A stretch of DNA of 64,000 nt, taken from assembly GCA_044225555.1 (NCBI GenBank), contig JBGAIM010000006.1:310001-374000 (forward strand). Direction: 5' to 3'. How positions within the stretch are numbered: the first letter of the stretch is position 1; every line of letters begins with the position of its first letter. Positions 50,494 to 59,908 of this stretch are shown here, in pieces. A model generated the notes under the pieces. That model ran no database searches, was not told where the DNA came from, and saw nothing but the letters and a program-made list of their open reading frames with translations. The translations under genes were made by a program, and so were the position numbers. The stretch is from JADLHS01 sp044225555 (lineage in GTDB: Bacteria > Verrucomicrobiota > Verrucomicrobiia > Limisphaerales > JADLHS01).

Positions 50494-50911
50494 CCGCCGG
50501 GGCGGACCAGACATCGCTCCAACTCGAACCGGATTCCACCTGGTCAGTCCAACTGACATCTGAGCGCGTCGAACGTTCGGCTTTCAGCGTGGCTTCCTCG
50601 GATTGCAGGTTCTGCCGGAGGTTCTGATAGGTGGCGTATTCCGCCGCCTTGCCGACATAAAGCATGTTCTTGCCGTGCAGCGGATAAACGTAGAAGAGCT
50701 GCCCGCCCGCGGTTTTCACAGAGGAGATCCGATCCGCCTTGATTGTCTTGAGGTGTTGCTGTTTCTCGAAGGTGGTAGCCAGCATGGCTTTGAACCCCGC
50801 CCGCTTGAGCAGGTCGATGGTGGTCGTTTCGCGGGAGGTGGCGCAGCCGGCCACCACTAGCATGAGGGTCGCCGCAAGCAAAGACATCAGCCGGGTAAGT
50901 TTGGTTTTCAT
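50486..50911 (-). CDS. Small lipoprotein of unknown function
   Basis: A 141-residue protein with lipobox VVAGC (Cys23) after LMSLLAATLML. The mature part begins ATSRETTTIDLLKRAGFKAM and contains ISSVKTAGGQLFYVYPLHGKNMLYVGKAAEYATYQNLRQN. The GxxLFYVYPD(H)-like stretch resembles a domain seen in other small bacterial lipoproteins. The C-terminus is Ser/Trp/Asp-rich. It overlaps the VIT1-like fragment downstream. It would be anchored in the inner or outer membrane on the periplasmic side. No catalytic motif is seen. Confidence 0.75.
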   Translation of the reverse strand: MKTKLTRLMSLLAATLMLVVAGCATSRETTTIDLLKRAGFKAMLATTFEKQQHLKTIKADRISSVKTAGGQLFYVYPLHGKNMLYVGKAAEYATYQNLRQNLQSEEATLKAERSTRSDVSWTDQVESGSSWSDVWSAPADE

Positions 50912-50977
50912 GGAAGTCGGATTTTTAAGTGATGGAAACGGGCAACTGCTTTGATCCGGGTCGTTTCATTCAGATTC

Positions 50978-51598
50978 TTATTTCGTGACGATGAGCACCA
51001 CCGTGTCCGTGATGCGGACCGAGACGTCGTCGCCCGGGGTTACGTCCGCCAGGTTCACGGCTTCGCTCACGCGCACCTTCCGGGTTTGGCCATCCTCGAG
51101 CCGGAGGATGACGGCGTCATTCCAGGCATCAATGGCGACGACCTTCGCGGTGAATGCCACCAGTTCCACCGCTTCGGCGAGTGCTTGCACTCCGTCTGGA
51201 ACCCGAACGCGGACCCGCGCGGTATCGGCTGCGGAAGGGGCGGGCAAAGCCGTTTTCCCCATCGCCAACGCCAGCTCTTCCGCCACGCCAATGCTGACCG
51301 TGTCGCCCACCTTGACACCGGTGAATGCCACCACTCCGGGCCGGGCGCGGCAATGCGCGAGCCGCCCGTCCGCACGTTTGAGCACGATTTGACGGTTGGC
51401 GGCATCAATGGAAACCACAGTCGCGGTGGCCGTGGTCGAGTTCACGACTACTTCACCGCCGAAACCAGCGCTGCCTTCCACCGGCGCACTGCCCACCCTG
51501 GGTGGCGGCGTCGGGTGATGCGAAGAGCAGGAAGTGAATATCAGCAGGGCAAACGACAACAACGCGGCGGTCGTCCGGTTCAGAGTTTTCGATTTCAT
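50978..51598 (-). CDS. Lipoprotein with two copies of a small beta domain
   Basis: A 206-residue protein. Signal LLSFALLIFTSC gives lipid-modified Cys24, followed by SSHHPTPPP. Two related halves follow: ATVVSIDAANRQIVLKRADGR ... VKVGDTVSIGVAEELAL and AKVVAIDAWNDAVILRLEDGQ ... VTPGDDVSVRITDTVVL. These are short beta-barrel (OB-like) folds that probably arose by duplication. No active-site pattern is visible. It lies between two other lipoprotein genes in the same orientation, a local cluster of envelope proteins. Confidence 0.75.
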   Translation of the reverse strand: MKSKTLNRTTAALLSFALLIFTSCSSHHPTPPPRVGSAPVEGSAGFGGEVVVNSTTATATVVSIDAANRQIVLKRADGRLAHCRARPGVVAFTGVKVGDTVSIGVAEELALAMGKTALPAPSAADTARVRVRVPDGVQALAEAVELVAFTAKVVAIDAWNDAVILRLEDGQTRKVRVSEAVNLADVTPGDDVSVRITDTVVLIVTK

Positions 51599-51619
51599 CA
51601 GTTTCGGGTTTGGTTTCGG

Positions 51620-53620
51620 TTACTTCGAAAGCGCAGTTGGTTTGGGGTCGCCGGCAGAAACCGACGGCGAGATCGAGGGTGGCAATTCGTTGAGTTGTTT
51701 GCGCAGAATGCGCCGCACTTCCTCGATCGTGGCGGGGTTATCCAAACAGGTATGGTAGCTGCGGACGATCAACTCCGACTCTGCGTAGTCCACGTGCGCG
51801 CTGGTGTATTTCACCACCCCGTCCGAACCCTTGGGAGGCTGGTCGTTACCGTCAATGGCCACAATCGAATTCACTTTAACCTGCGGCACCACCGGGAGGT
51901 CGGCGATGGCCAGCAGACCCGGATTTTTAGGGGACATGCCATCGAGACTGGTCGGCATCCGGCCCTGGAGAAACTTCCCGGCATCCGAACCGGCCATGAC
52001 CTGGAACATATCCTTGCTGCGGGCGACCAGGTTGCCGGGGAGCGAAACGAGTCGCGCGGCGAGCCGGCGGGCGAACCCGCTCGACAGATAACTGCCACGG
52101 TGCGGGGTGGCGATGAAGACGACGCGTGACACGAACGGCAAGGGCGTCAGGTACAAGGCCTGGTGTAATTTTTCCCGGTCGGCCTGGGAAATTTTGAGAT
52201 CCTCCAGGCGGTTGGTGCTGAAGACGCGCCAGAGCCGGTCGCCCGCATCAACGGCGACGCACTTCGTGAGCAGGCCGCCCTGGCTGTGGCCAATGATCAC
52301 CATCTGGCGCAGCAACGCGTTGGTGCCTTGAGGATCGAGTTGTTGCACCTTGTCCATCAACGCCGCGCGAAAATCGCCGATGGACTGCACCAACGGATTG
52401 CCGCTGCCGTAAATGAAGGTCCAGAACTGGTAGCGCTTTCGTATTTCCGGGTCCGCTATCAGCGTGTTGATCATTTCCGCCCAGGTGACGGGGCTCGAGA
52501 ACGTGCCGTGAACGAAAACCACCGGGATGCGCTCAGGCTCGAAGGGCTGATTCAGGACCAACTGACTGGGAATGCGCTCGGCGGGCGCCAGGAAACCCAG
52601 CTTGCCCAGACTCCAGATATGCGATTGGCTCAGCGCGTAGGCGCGAAAGGTCGTGATGTCCATCTCCAGCGGGACTTGGACCCCTCCAATGACGGCGGTC
52701 GTTGAGTCAAAAATCGGGTGATACAGTTCAAGGGCACAGAAATGTTTGCCATCCGCCAGTTCGCCCAGTGACGTAGGGCCGCGCAGCAGCGCCGTGGCGG
52801 GCGTGGTCTGACGGAGTCCGAACTGGGAGTTCAGCGGCCGGACGCAGATCAGCGGTGTGCCGATACCCGCCTCCCGGTTGCGCATGCTCAAACCCCGCAC
52901 GCGGAACTGGTCCGCCAGGAGAATCTGCTCGAACTCGCCCAGACGCGACGCAAAAGTTTCGTTGTTGATTTGCAGCTGGATTTCACCCACGGGCAAGGCG
53001 CGTCGGGCACTTTCCAGTTGCACAATTCCGTTGGTGTTTTTGTCCTGCACCAGGCCCAGGCCCAAGCCGTAATTGTAAAGGTCACAGGCTTCGCGAAACC
53101 GGCGGTCAAACGCTGTGGGGCCCGGCTGACTGCTTTCTCCGAATAGAAACAGCCAGGCATAAACCGCCGAGCCTAGATAAAAGTCGCGCGGGTCGCGAGG
53201 ATCCCAAGGCTTGACGCTGCGGCGAATTTGGTCGCCGGCCACGTAACTCAGTTCCGACAGGGCGAACAGGAGATCGCGCTCGCCCGTGGCCACTGCCTTC
53301 TGGTGAAGCTGGCGCACCGCCTCGTCGGGGTGCTCGGCCGCCAGGCGGTCTAGGTCATAACGGTGCAGGATGGCGACTGTGTGCGCGCTGGGTTTGCCGG
53401 AGCGAAGTGCGTTGGCCACCACCTGGTCGTAGGCCTGTCGCGTCGTGACCCGGTCGGCGCCGATCGGCGCGGTGCAACCGGCGAGCAGGAAGGTTAGCCA
53501 AACGGCGGCGGCTGGCAGCGCCAAGTGCGAACTGACCCGGATGATCAACGTGCCCAAGGTCCGCGAGGTGAAACAGCCGTTTTTTTCGCCCAACGGACTT
53601 TTGCCAGCGGGATATTTCAT
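51620..53620 (-). CDS. Alpha/beta-hydrolase lipoprotein
   Basis: A 666-residue protein (ATG 53620; a TTG at 53671 is possible). The signal ends in the lipobox LLAGC (Cys49). The N-terminal ~330 residues (helical, LHRYDLDRLAAEHPDEAVRQL, LSELSYVAGDQIR) are unknown. A C-terminal alpha/beta hydrolase follows: PVVFVHGTFSSPVTWAEMI, WTFIYGSGNPL, nucleophile elbow GHSQGGLL, FIATPHRGSYLS, and late acidic/His residues such as SAHVDYAESELIVRSYHTC. PGAP1/lipase-like serine hydrolase activity is likely. It would be a periplasmic membrane-anchored enzyme. Confidence 0.85.
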   Translation of the reverse strand: MKYPAGKSPLGEKNGCFTSRTLGTLIIRVSSHLALPAAAVWLTFLLAGCTAPIGADRVTTRQAYDQVVANALRSGKPSAHTVAILHRYDLDRLAAEHPDEAVRQLHQKAVATGERDLLFALSELSYVAGDQIRRSVKPWDPRDPRDFYLGSAVYAWLFLFGESSQPGPTAFDRRFREACDLYNYGLGLGLVQDKNTNGIVQLESARRALPVGEIQLQINNETFASRLGEFEQILLADQFRVRGLSMRNREAGIGTPLICVRPLNSQFGLRQTTPATALLRGPTSLGELADGKHFCALELYHPIFDSTTAVIGGVQVPLEMDITTFRAYALSQSHIWSLGKLGFLAPAERIPSQLVLNQPFEPERIPVVFVHGTFSSPVTWAEMINTLIADPEIRKRYQFWTFIYGSGNPLVQSIGDFRAALMDKVQQLDPQGTNALLRQMVIIGHSQGGLLTKCVAVDAGDRLWRVFSTNRLEDLKISQADREKLHQALYLTPLPFVSRVVFIATPHRGSYLSSGFARRLAARLVSLPGNLVARSKDMFQVMAGSDAGKFLQGRMPTSLDGMSPKNPGLLAIADLPVVPQVKVNSIVAIDGNDQPPKGSDGVVKYTSAHVDYAESELIVRSYHTCLDNPATIEEVRRILRKQLNELPPSISPSVSAGDPKPTALSK

Positions 53621-53726
53621 ATAACAGCGGGTTGCCGACTGCTGTGTGTCAGGACGGTGGGAGAAAATCAAGGTTCATTCTCAGGGTCGCGGGATTTGGA
53701 TTTGACCCGGCAAGGAGCGCGGGAAT

Positions 53727-53942
53727 ATGTTCGCCGCCATGAATGCGAGCAAGCTGGCGGGATTGGGCCAACGCTATTTCGTGGTGTTCTGCGGCTGTCT
53801 CATCGGGTTGACCCTGTGCGGATGCGCTTCCTACTTTCGTACCCGCGGACTTTCGCCGGACGAGCTGAATCAGAAGAACGAAGAGCAACACCAATTGGAA
53901 CAGCAGCGCCTTTTTGAACCCGACCCCAATTTCAACCGCTGA
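53727..53942 (+). CDS. Tiny lipoprotein
   Basis: A 71-residue protein with signal YFVVFCGCLIGLTLCGC. The lipobox LCGC gives Cys32, followed by SYFRTRGLSPDELNQKNEEQHQLEQQRLF, a charged Gln/Glu-rich helix. The start ATG is preceded by AAGGAG at 9 bases, which supports it over the second ATG four codons later. No family is recognised. It is divergent from the alpha/beta-hydrolase lipoprotein. Confidence 0.65.
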   Translation: MFAAMNASKLAGLGQRYFVVFCGCLIGLTLCGCASYFRTRGLSPDELNQKNEEQHQLEQQRLFEPDPNFNR

Positions 53943-54072
53943 TGAAATCCCAGTGCTGTCAGTGTGCGGGTGCGTGGTGAGATTGAAGAACGGGTGTTCC
54001 GGGATGCATCGCGCAAGTCTTTCCACAAGCCGGTCTTTGGAAATGAGGCCCGCAGTAAACAAGCTGGGTGCG

Positions 54073-54103
54073 AAAAGTCGCGACGGGTCTTGAACCCGGT
54101 CGC
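54073..54103 (-). terminator. Terminator downstream of tRNA-Lys
   Basis: On the reverse strand GCGA-c-CGGGT / ACCCG-TCGC forms a 9-bp stem with one bulge and a TCAAG loop. GAC and TTTT follow. It is about 65 bases past the tRNA 3' end. Confidence 0.6.
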
Positions 54104-54168
54104 CGTTGGGGTGGGCTGGGGAAAATGCTAAGACCACTGGGGCGGTTGCATTTTGCTGGTTCTTGAAG

Positions 54169-54244
54169 TGGTGGGTTGGGTGGGACTCGAACCCACGACC
54201 AATGCCTTAAAAGGGCACTGCTCTACCAACTGAGCTACCAACCC
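54169..54244 (-). tRNA. tRNA-Lys (anticodon TTT)
   Basis: A 76-base cloverleaf on the reverse strand. Acceptor GGGTTGG/CCAACCC, D arm GCTCAGTTGGTAGAGC, anticodon stem GTGCC/GGCAT (with a G-T closing pair) around loop CTTTTAA (anticodon TTT), T arm GTGGG-TTCGAGT-CCCAC, discriminator A and an encoded CCA. It is a complete, canonical tRNA-Lys. Confidence 0.97.
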
Positions 54245-54516
54245 ACGGAAAACCAGCGCCATGTTTTACTCCTGTCGGGAAAAACCGAAGTCGGAAATAT
54301 GTCCGCCAACCGAAGCGCGGGGCGAAAACTAGTGGACCCGACCGCTCTGTGCAAGGGTTTTCAGGTTACAGCAGGCAGGGAAGTCGGTGCCCGTGGTCCT
54401 CAGCCCAGAAGGTCAAGTGCTTTATCGCCAATCCGGCAGCATTGATCCGCTGGTTACCCGCGATTCTCAGTGGCGTTGAACGGACGCAAGCATTGTGAAC
54501 TGGTTCGCGCCACTGC

Positions 54517-54804
54517 CTATTCGTCGTCCTCATCAAATTCCAGGCGATACTCAATCCCGCTGGTGGGACACAGCAGGTATTCGGCATACGTCAGGTAAGC
54601 CCTTGCATCTGCGCGCCATTGATCGCTTCTCACATACCAAACCACCAGGGAACCCACCTCCTTCGCGCCCGCTGATATCTTCGAGAACGCATTGCTCCCA
54701 GCCATTGCCGTGAAAGCGATGATAAACAACAGGCTCAAACAGCCGAACCACAGTCGCCGGATGTTGGTGCGAGGCTCAGCTTTGGTTTTGTGAATTGTTC
54801 GCAT
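54517..54804 (-). CDS. Small membrane protein of unknown function
   Basis: A 95-residue protein. ATG 54804 is preceded by GGGAGAA at 8 bases. One membrane helix (LWFGCLSLLFIIAFTAMAG) follows a basic N-terminus. The remainder has KISAGAKEVGSLVVWYVRSDQWRADARAYL and ends in a strongly acidic tail (FDEDDE). No family is recognised. It lies alone upstream of tRNA-Lys, in the same orientation. Confidence 0.5.
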   Translation of the reverse strand: MRTIHKTKAEPRTNIRRLWFGCLSLLFIIAFTAMAGSNAFSKISAGAKEVGSLVVWYVRSDQWRADARAYLTYAEYLLCPTSGIEYRLEFDEDDE

Positions 54805-54831
54805 AAAATAATTCTCCCGGCCCTTTTCCAA

Positions 54832-55050
54832 TGCCGCCCGACTTACAGATTCATACCCGCAGGGCCGTATTGATGTTTCAAAAAGTTCGCTCGGCTTTCG
54901 GATACCCGTCGCCGGTGGAGCATTCCGAAATAACGCTCACGGGTGTAACGTTCGCCGCGATGATTTGGTTCGCGGAATTCTTCAGATGGTGACGGTGATT
55001 GGGATTGAGGAGGACTTGCAGTGAAGGAGCCGGGTTCTTAGCTTCAGTGC
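54832..55050. other. Intergenic stretch, no gene seen
   Basis: Between the divergent small membrane gene and the HEAT-repeat gene no coding frame stands out. Promoters for both must be here, but I could not pick convincing boxes. No strong hairpin was noticed. Confidence 0.4.
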
Positions 55051-55992
55051 ATGCCGCTCAAGTTTCGGTTCAGTCGCTGGTGGATTGCTGTTTTGCTGGC
55101 AGGGATATTTTTGCTGGCGTGGAAGTTCTTATCGGTCGGGCCGCAAGAACCCGTTTATCAAGGTCGCCGGCTCGGGAGTTGGTTGCGCGGTCATCCCAGG
55201 GAATATTATCCCGCCGTGCTGGCATTGGGAACGAATGCGCTGCCGTATTTGCTTACGGAATTGCAGGCCACGGATTCGCGGGCGAGCCAGTGGGGAGAGA
55301 GGGTGTTGGCCAATGTAAGCATGGGGCCGCTCTGGCGCACGGCACGAGATCGGCGTTATCACGCCGGAATTGGTTTACAGATTCTGGACACCAACGCGGT
55401 CCCGGCGTTGCTGGGAATGATCTTCTCCAAGCCGATGCAAATTACGGAAGGCGACCCAAGTTGTTCGGGAGCGATGGCGTTGACGTTCATGGGATCCGAC
55501 GCGGTCCAAAAGCAGATTGGAGACCGGCTTGCGCTGGCGTTGGGCAGCCCAGATACGGTGGAATGTCGGAACGGGTGTCTAGCGCTCTCCTTTTGGCCGG
55601 TTCGCCGCGATGACATCGTGGTATCCCTCGTGTCATTGAGTCGGGACACCAATCCAACCATCCGGGCGGCGGCATTGCGGGCGATCATGACGTCCGCTTG
55701 GAGAGAAGATTTATTTTTGCCGGCCGTGGTTGCGGTATTGGAAGATGAGCAGGCGGCGGCGCGGCGGCTGGCGGTTGCGATCCTGAGTAATCAAGGGTCC
55801 AACGTGGTTGTGGCCTTGCCGGCTTTGCGCGCGGCTTACTCCAATGAAGTGACTCGGCCCAACCTGCGTGGCGATCTCGGAGAAGGCGTTTGGGGAACTC
55901 ACTCGTGGTCAGCGCAGGAAATTCGTGGGGCAATCCGAGATGCCATCAAGGCAATTGATCCCAGCGTACCGCTGCCAGTTGATCCACCATAG
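55051..55992 (+). CDS. Membrane-anchored HEAT-repeat protein
   Basis: A 313-residue protein. An N-terminal signal anchor (WWIAVLLAGIFLLAWKFL) is followed by YQGRRLGSWLRG, then helical HEAT-like pairs (AVLALGTNALPYLLTELQ, GLQILDTNAVPALLGMIF, SLSRDTNPTIRAAALRAIMTSA, AVVAVLEDEQAAARRLAVAILSNQGSN). The opening phrase Y-x-G-(R/K)-x-L-x-x-W-L is common to a family of such proteins abundant in Verrucomicrobia. Binding or scaffold roles are likely; none is known. It converges with the ABC exporter gene 22 bases away. Confidence 0.82.
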   Translation: MPLKFRFSRWWIAVLLAGIFLLAWKFLSVGPQEPVYQGRRLGSWLRGHPREYYPAVLALGTNALPYLLTELQATDSRASQWGERVLANVSMGPLWRTARDRRYHAGIGLQILDTNAVPALLGMIFSKPMQITEGDPSCSGAMALTFMGSDAVQKQIGDRLALALGSPDTVECRNGCLALSFWPVRRDDIVVSLVSLSRDTNPTIRAAALRAIMTSAWREDLFLPAVVAVLEDEQAAARRLAVAILSNQGSNVVVALPALRAAYSNEVTRPNLRGDLGEGVWGTHSWSAQEIRGAIRDAIKAIDPSVPLPVDPP

Positions 55993-56014
55993 CCTTGGCT
56001 GCTGCGACTGGTCA

Positions 56015-57997
56015 TCAAGCCGACTGCTCTTTCAGAACATTTTCGCCGTTTTGGCCGTGCGATTCCATTTGGCGCAGGACCATATCGTGGTAAGCCCCAC
56101 GGGCCTTCATCAATTCTTCGTGAGTGCCGCGCTCGATGACACGACCATTCTCCATCAGCAAGATCAGGTCGGCGCGACGGATGGTGGAGAGGCGATGGGC
56201 AATAACAAAGGTGGTGCGTCCGGCGAGCAAATCGGCCATCGAGGCCTGGATGAGTTGTTCGCTTTCCGTGTCGAGGTTGCTGGTGGCTTCGTCGAGAATC
56301 AGAATTTGCGGTGAGGCGAGCACGGCGCGGGCGATGGCGAGTCTTTGTTGCTGGCCGCCGGAGAGTTTGACGCCGCGTTCGCCGACGAACGTTTCGTATT
56401 GATTGGGAAGTTTGACGATGAATTCGTGCGCATTGGCGCGACGCGCAGCGTCTTCGACCTCCGCTTGCGAGGCGTCGCGCCGGCCGTAGGCGATATTGTC
56501 GCGCACGGAACCATCGAACAGGAACACGTCCTGTTGCACGATGGCGAGGAGGTCGCGATAGGTTTGCAGCTTAAAATCGCGGATGTCCGAGCCGTTGAGC
56601 AAAATGCGTCCTTGGGTTGGATCGTGGAAGCGGGCAACTAGATCGGTGACGGTTGTTTTGCCTGCGCCGCTGCGACCCACGAGCGCGACGACTGAGCCGC
56701 CGGGAACAGTGACATTGAAGTCGTGCACCACGGGCTGGCCTTCACGGTATTCGAACTGGACGTCGTCAAACTTGATTTCACGGACCGGTAGCGGAGCGTC
56801 GGTGGCGTCGGGCTTGTCTGGTTTGTCGTCGGTCATGGCGAGCACTTCGAACACGCGTTCCGTGGCGGCGAGCGAGCGTTGTAGTTCGGAGAAGGTGTTG
56901 ACGATGTTCCAGACCGGGTTGGGCAGGAGAAAGGTGTACCACTGGAACGCCATGATGTCACCAATCGAGGCCCGGCCCAGGACGTTCAAGTAGCCGCCGT
57001 ACCAGACGATCACGACGTTGACGGCGCCGAGCAGCAGTCCCCAAGAGGTCCAGAGGATCATTTCGCGGCGATGGGCGAACATCTCCTTGCGCAACACAGT
57101 GTGGCGGCCAAGCAGGTAGTCGAACAACTCGCGTGTCTCACGACCAAAGGCGCGCACGACGCGGATTCCTGAGAAGGTTTCTCCCACGCGTCCGTCAATC
57201 CGCTCGACGTCCTTGCGCATCGTTCGATAGATGGGCCGGATGCGTTTGGAAAAGGTGAAGCTCATCAGCATAACGCCGGGGATGATCGCCAGGGCGGTCA
57301 GTGCCAGGCGCCAGTTCAAGGTCAACAGTAGTGCTACGGCGATGATCAGGCGGATGACCGAAATGGCGGGAGACATAATGGCCATTTGCAATAGGCCGGT
57401 GGTGGTGTCCACGTCGCCGGTGAGGCGCGACAGAATGCCGCCGGTTTTCATGTCCCATATTTTCGACAACGGCAAATGCAACAGCCGATCGAACAGAGAG
57501 CGCCGGAGTGAGAGCATGACGCGGACATTCACGAGGCGCTGGCGATAGTCCTTGAGTACGTTAACCAACCGGGAGAGGACGACCAAACCGACAAAGAGTG
57601 CACCGGCAACATGGAGTTGGCTCAAGCGCGATGCGGTGTCCAGCTTGGTGTTCAGCAGGACATGATCAACAATGAACCGCATGAACAGCGGCTCAACCAT
57701 TTCCAATCCGGCGGCCACCAACGCGAAAGCGAACAACGCGCCAACGGCGTAACGATGCGGTTTGAGCCAGCGCAGATACTCACGCAAGTACTCGCGACGT
57801 TTGGCTTTGCGTTCGCGCTTGGATTCGGGCGTTGCATTTTTCTCGCCGGCTTTGGTTGAGTCGCCGCGGTGCTTCTGATTCTCGTCGGCATCCTCCGAGT
57901 CATCCAGTCGCTGTTGCTGGTAGTCCTTGACGAAGCCTTGATAGCGGCGACGCGAAGAATGAGCATGTTCCTTGCGAGATTCAACTGGCTCATTCAT
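56015..57997 (-). CDS. ABC exporter (fused permease and ATPase)
   Basis: A 660-residue half-transporter of the lipid/multidrug exporter type (MsbA/LmrA-like). ATG 57997 is used; a TTG at 58009 is possible. A ~75-residue highly charged N-terminal extension (KRERKAKRREYLREYLRWLKP) precedes six membrane helices (about 85-370). The ATPase domain (415-655) has Walker A GRSGAGKTT, Q-loop, signature LSGGQQQR, Walker B ILILDEATS and the H-loop IAHRLST. It acts as a dimer. The substrate is unknown. It is monocistronic and divergent from the sigma factor gene. Confidence 0.94.
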   Translation of the reverse strand: MNEPVESRKEHAHSSRRRYQGFVKDYQQQRLDDSEDADENQKHRGDSTKAGEKNATPESKRERKAKRREYLREYLRWLKPHRYAVGALFAFALVAAGLEMVEPLFMRFIVDHVLLNTKLDTASRLSQLHVAGALFVGLVVLSRLVNVLKDYRQRLVNVRVMLSLRRSLFDRLLHLPLSKIWDMKTGGILSRLTGDVDTTTGLLQMAIMSPAISVIRLIIAVALLLTLNWRLALTALAIIPGVMLMSFTFSKRIRPIYRTMRKDVERIDGRVGETFSGIRVVRAFGRETRELFDYLLGRHTVLRKEMFAHRREMILWTSWGLLLGAVNVVIVWYGGYLNVLGRASIGDIMAFQWYTFLLPNPVWNIVNTFSELQRSLAATERVFEVLAMTDDKPDKPDATDAPLPVREIKFDDVQFEYREGQPVVHDFNVTVPGGSVVALVGRSGAGKTTVTDLVARFHDPTQGRILLNGSDIRDFKLQTYRDLLAIVQQDVFLFDGSVRDNIAYGRRDASQAEVEDAARRANAHEFIVKLPNQYETFVGERGVKLSGGQQQRLAIARAVLASPQILILDEATSNLDTESEQLIQASMADLLAGRTTFVIAHRLSTIRRADLILLMENGRVIERGTHEELMKARGAYHDMVLRQMESHGQNGENVLKEQSA

Positions 57998-58131
57998 GAC
58001 ATCGATCAAACTTCATGCTGCGAAGATAGGGATTATAATTCCCGCCTGCAACCGTGACGGCGACCGCAAAGAAGTTTCAAAGATTTTTGTCCGCTTTTAG
58101 AGGCCGGCGGGTCTTTAATAGTGTTGAACAG

Positions 58132-59814
58132 ATGAACGACACCCAACAGCTGCTCGCTGATTACGTCGCGACCGGTTCGGAAACCGCGTTTCGCGAACTG
58201 GTGTCGCGCTATGTGAACCTGGTTTATTCGGCCGCCGTGCGTCAGGTGGCTGGCGACACCCATCTGGCGGAGGATGTCACGCAAACGGTGTTTGCGGACC
58301 TGGCGCGTCTGGCGCGTTCGCTGTCGCGGGATGTGATGCTGGGGGGCTGGTTGCATCGGCACACGTGTTTTGTGGCCGGCAAAACCATGCGGAGCGAGCG
58401 CCGTCGCCTGGCGCGTGAAAGGCAGGCTGTTGAAATGAACTCCATGGAAGATCACTCGGCGGCAAGCCTCGCGTCGGTCGCACCGATTCTGGACGACGCA
58501 ATCAATCAACTCGGCTCGGAAGATCGCGCGGCCATCATGCTTCGATTTTTCGAGCAAAACGATTTTGCCTCGGTGGGCGCGGCGTTGGGCAGCAATGAGG
58601 AAGCGGCGCGCAAACGTGTGAATCGCGCCCTGGACAAACTGGAAGTTTTGTTGAAGCGACGCGGTGTGGCATTGTCCGCGACGGCGCTGGCCGCTGCGTT
58701 GAGCGCGCAAGCAGTCACGGCGGCGCCGGTCGGAATGGCCGTGACGATTTCCGCCGTGGCTTTGTCTGGTACTGCGGGCAGCAGTGCCACCACTTTAACC
58801 ATCCTGAAAATTATGAGCATGACCAAATTGAAAATCGGAATCATCGGAGCGGTCGTCGTAGCGGGGGTTTCCATTCCGTGGGTGATGGAACATCGGACGC
58901 AGAGCAAACTGAACGATATCAAGGCGACGTTGGCTCAACAGACCGAGCAGAACGCGCATTTGGTGGCCGAGAATCAGCGTCTCTCCAACCTGGTGGCAAA
59001 AGCCAGCACTCCGGAGCCGGCGGTCGCCACGTCTCCGTCATCGGATACTCTGAAGTTGCGCGGTGAGGTGGGGCGATTGCGACGGGAAAATTCGGAGATC
59101 GCGGCCTCGAAGACCAATGGCCCCAGCCCACTCAGTGGCATGACGGACAATCCCGAAATGTATCAGTTGATCCGCAAGCAGCAGCGGGCCGGAATGAGCA
59201 TGGTTTACAAGGATTTTACCAACCGGATCAATCTGTCTCCTGAGCAGTCTGAAAAGATATTTGACCTGATGGCGGACAATGTGATGGAGAACATTGATCG
59301 CATCACGGAGGTTCTCAAGGAGGGAAAGACTGGAGACGCGCTTAACCAGGTGTTTACGGCGCAGGAGGCGGCATTTTTGGAGAAGCTCCAAACGGTGCTC
59401 ACGCCGGAGGAGCTTGCGAAATACAAGGATTATACCCAGAACATTGCCAGCTATCTGACGGCGGAACAGTTCAAAGGCATGATGACCGGCGACAAGGCGG
59501 CCAAGGATGAAAAGGGGAAACAGATTTATCAACTGATGCAGGAGGAGACGGCGGCGGTTCTGGCGAGCCTGGGGTTGCCGCCGGATTTTCAGACCACGCC
59601 GACGTTGAACTTTCGCAACATCGCCTCGGAGGCGGAGGCCGAGAAGAACTTGAAATTGCTGGATGACATTTATGGTCGCGTCCTGGCCCGGTTGGGGCCG
59701 GTGTTGAGTGAGCCGGAGATCGAGAAGTTCAAGGAATTCCGATCGATTGCCATCAACGGCAATCGCATGAATCTGTCGCTCAATCGCAAGATGATGGGGC
59801 CGGGCTCAAAGTGA
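58132..59814 (+). CDS. ECF sigma factor fused to a membrane segment and C-terminal helical domain
   Basis: A 560-residue protein. Residues 1-85 are sigma-70 region 2 (LLADYVATGSETAFRELVSRYVNLVY, DAEDVTQTVF-like HLAEDVTQTVFADLARL). Residues ~107-165 are region 4 (LGSEDRAAIMLRFFEQNDFASVGAALGSNEEAARKRVNRALDKL). Next come an Ala-rich hydrophobic stretch (170-205), a membrane helix (KLKIGIIGAVVVAGVSIPWV, about 222-242), a coiled coil (LNDIKATLAQQTEQNAHLVAENQ) and a helical extracytoplasmic domain to 560. Such sigma/membrane fusions are numerous in Verrucomicrobia and Acidobacteria. The C-terminal part may hold the sigma at the membrane and sense a signal. ATG 58132 fits the sigma start. Confidence 0.88.
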   Translation: MNDTQQLLADYVATGSETAFRELVSRYVNLVYSAAVRQVAGDTHLAEDVTQTVFADLARLARSLSRDVMLGGWLHRHTCFVAGKTMRSERRRLARERQAVEMNSMEDHSAASLASVAPILDDAINQLGSEDRAAIMLRFFEQNDFASVGAALGSNEEAARKRVNRALDKLEVLLKRRGVALSATALAAALSAQAVTAAPVGMAVTISAVALSGTAGSSATTLTILKIMSMTKLKIGIIGAVVVAGVSIPWVMEHRTQSKLNDIKATLAQQTEQNAHLVAENQRLSNLVAKASTPEPAVATSPSSDTLKLRGEVGRLRRENSEIAASKTNGPSPLSGMTDNPEMYQLIRKQQRAGMSMVYKDFTNRINLSPEQSEKIFDLMADNVMENIDRITEVLKEGKTGDALNQVFTAQEAAFLEKLQTVLTPEELAKYKDYTQNIASYLTAEQFKGMMTGDKAAKDEKGKQIYQLMQEETAAVLASLGLPPDFQTTPTLNFRNIASEAEAEKNLKLLDDIYGRVLARLGPVLSEPEIEKFKEFRSIAINGNRMNLSLNRKMMGPGSK

Positions 59815-59908
59815 GTGGGACTGGAATCATTGCTCGAAATTGTAAGCGTGAGAGTCTGGCGTTGGAGTTGTCTCCTGAATAGTCTCTGGCATCAACGCTA
59901 ACTCGATT

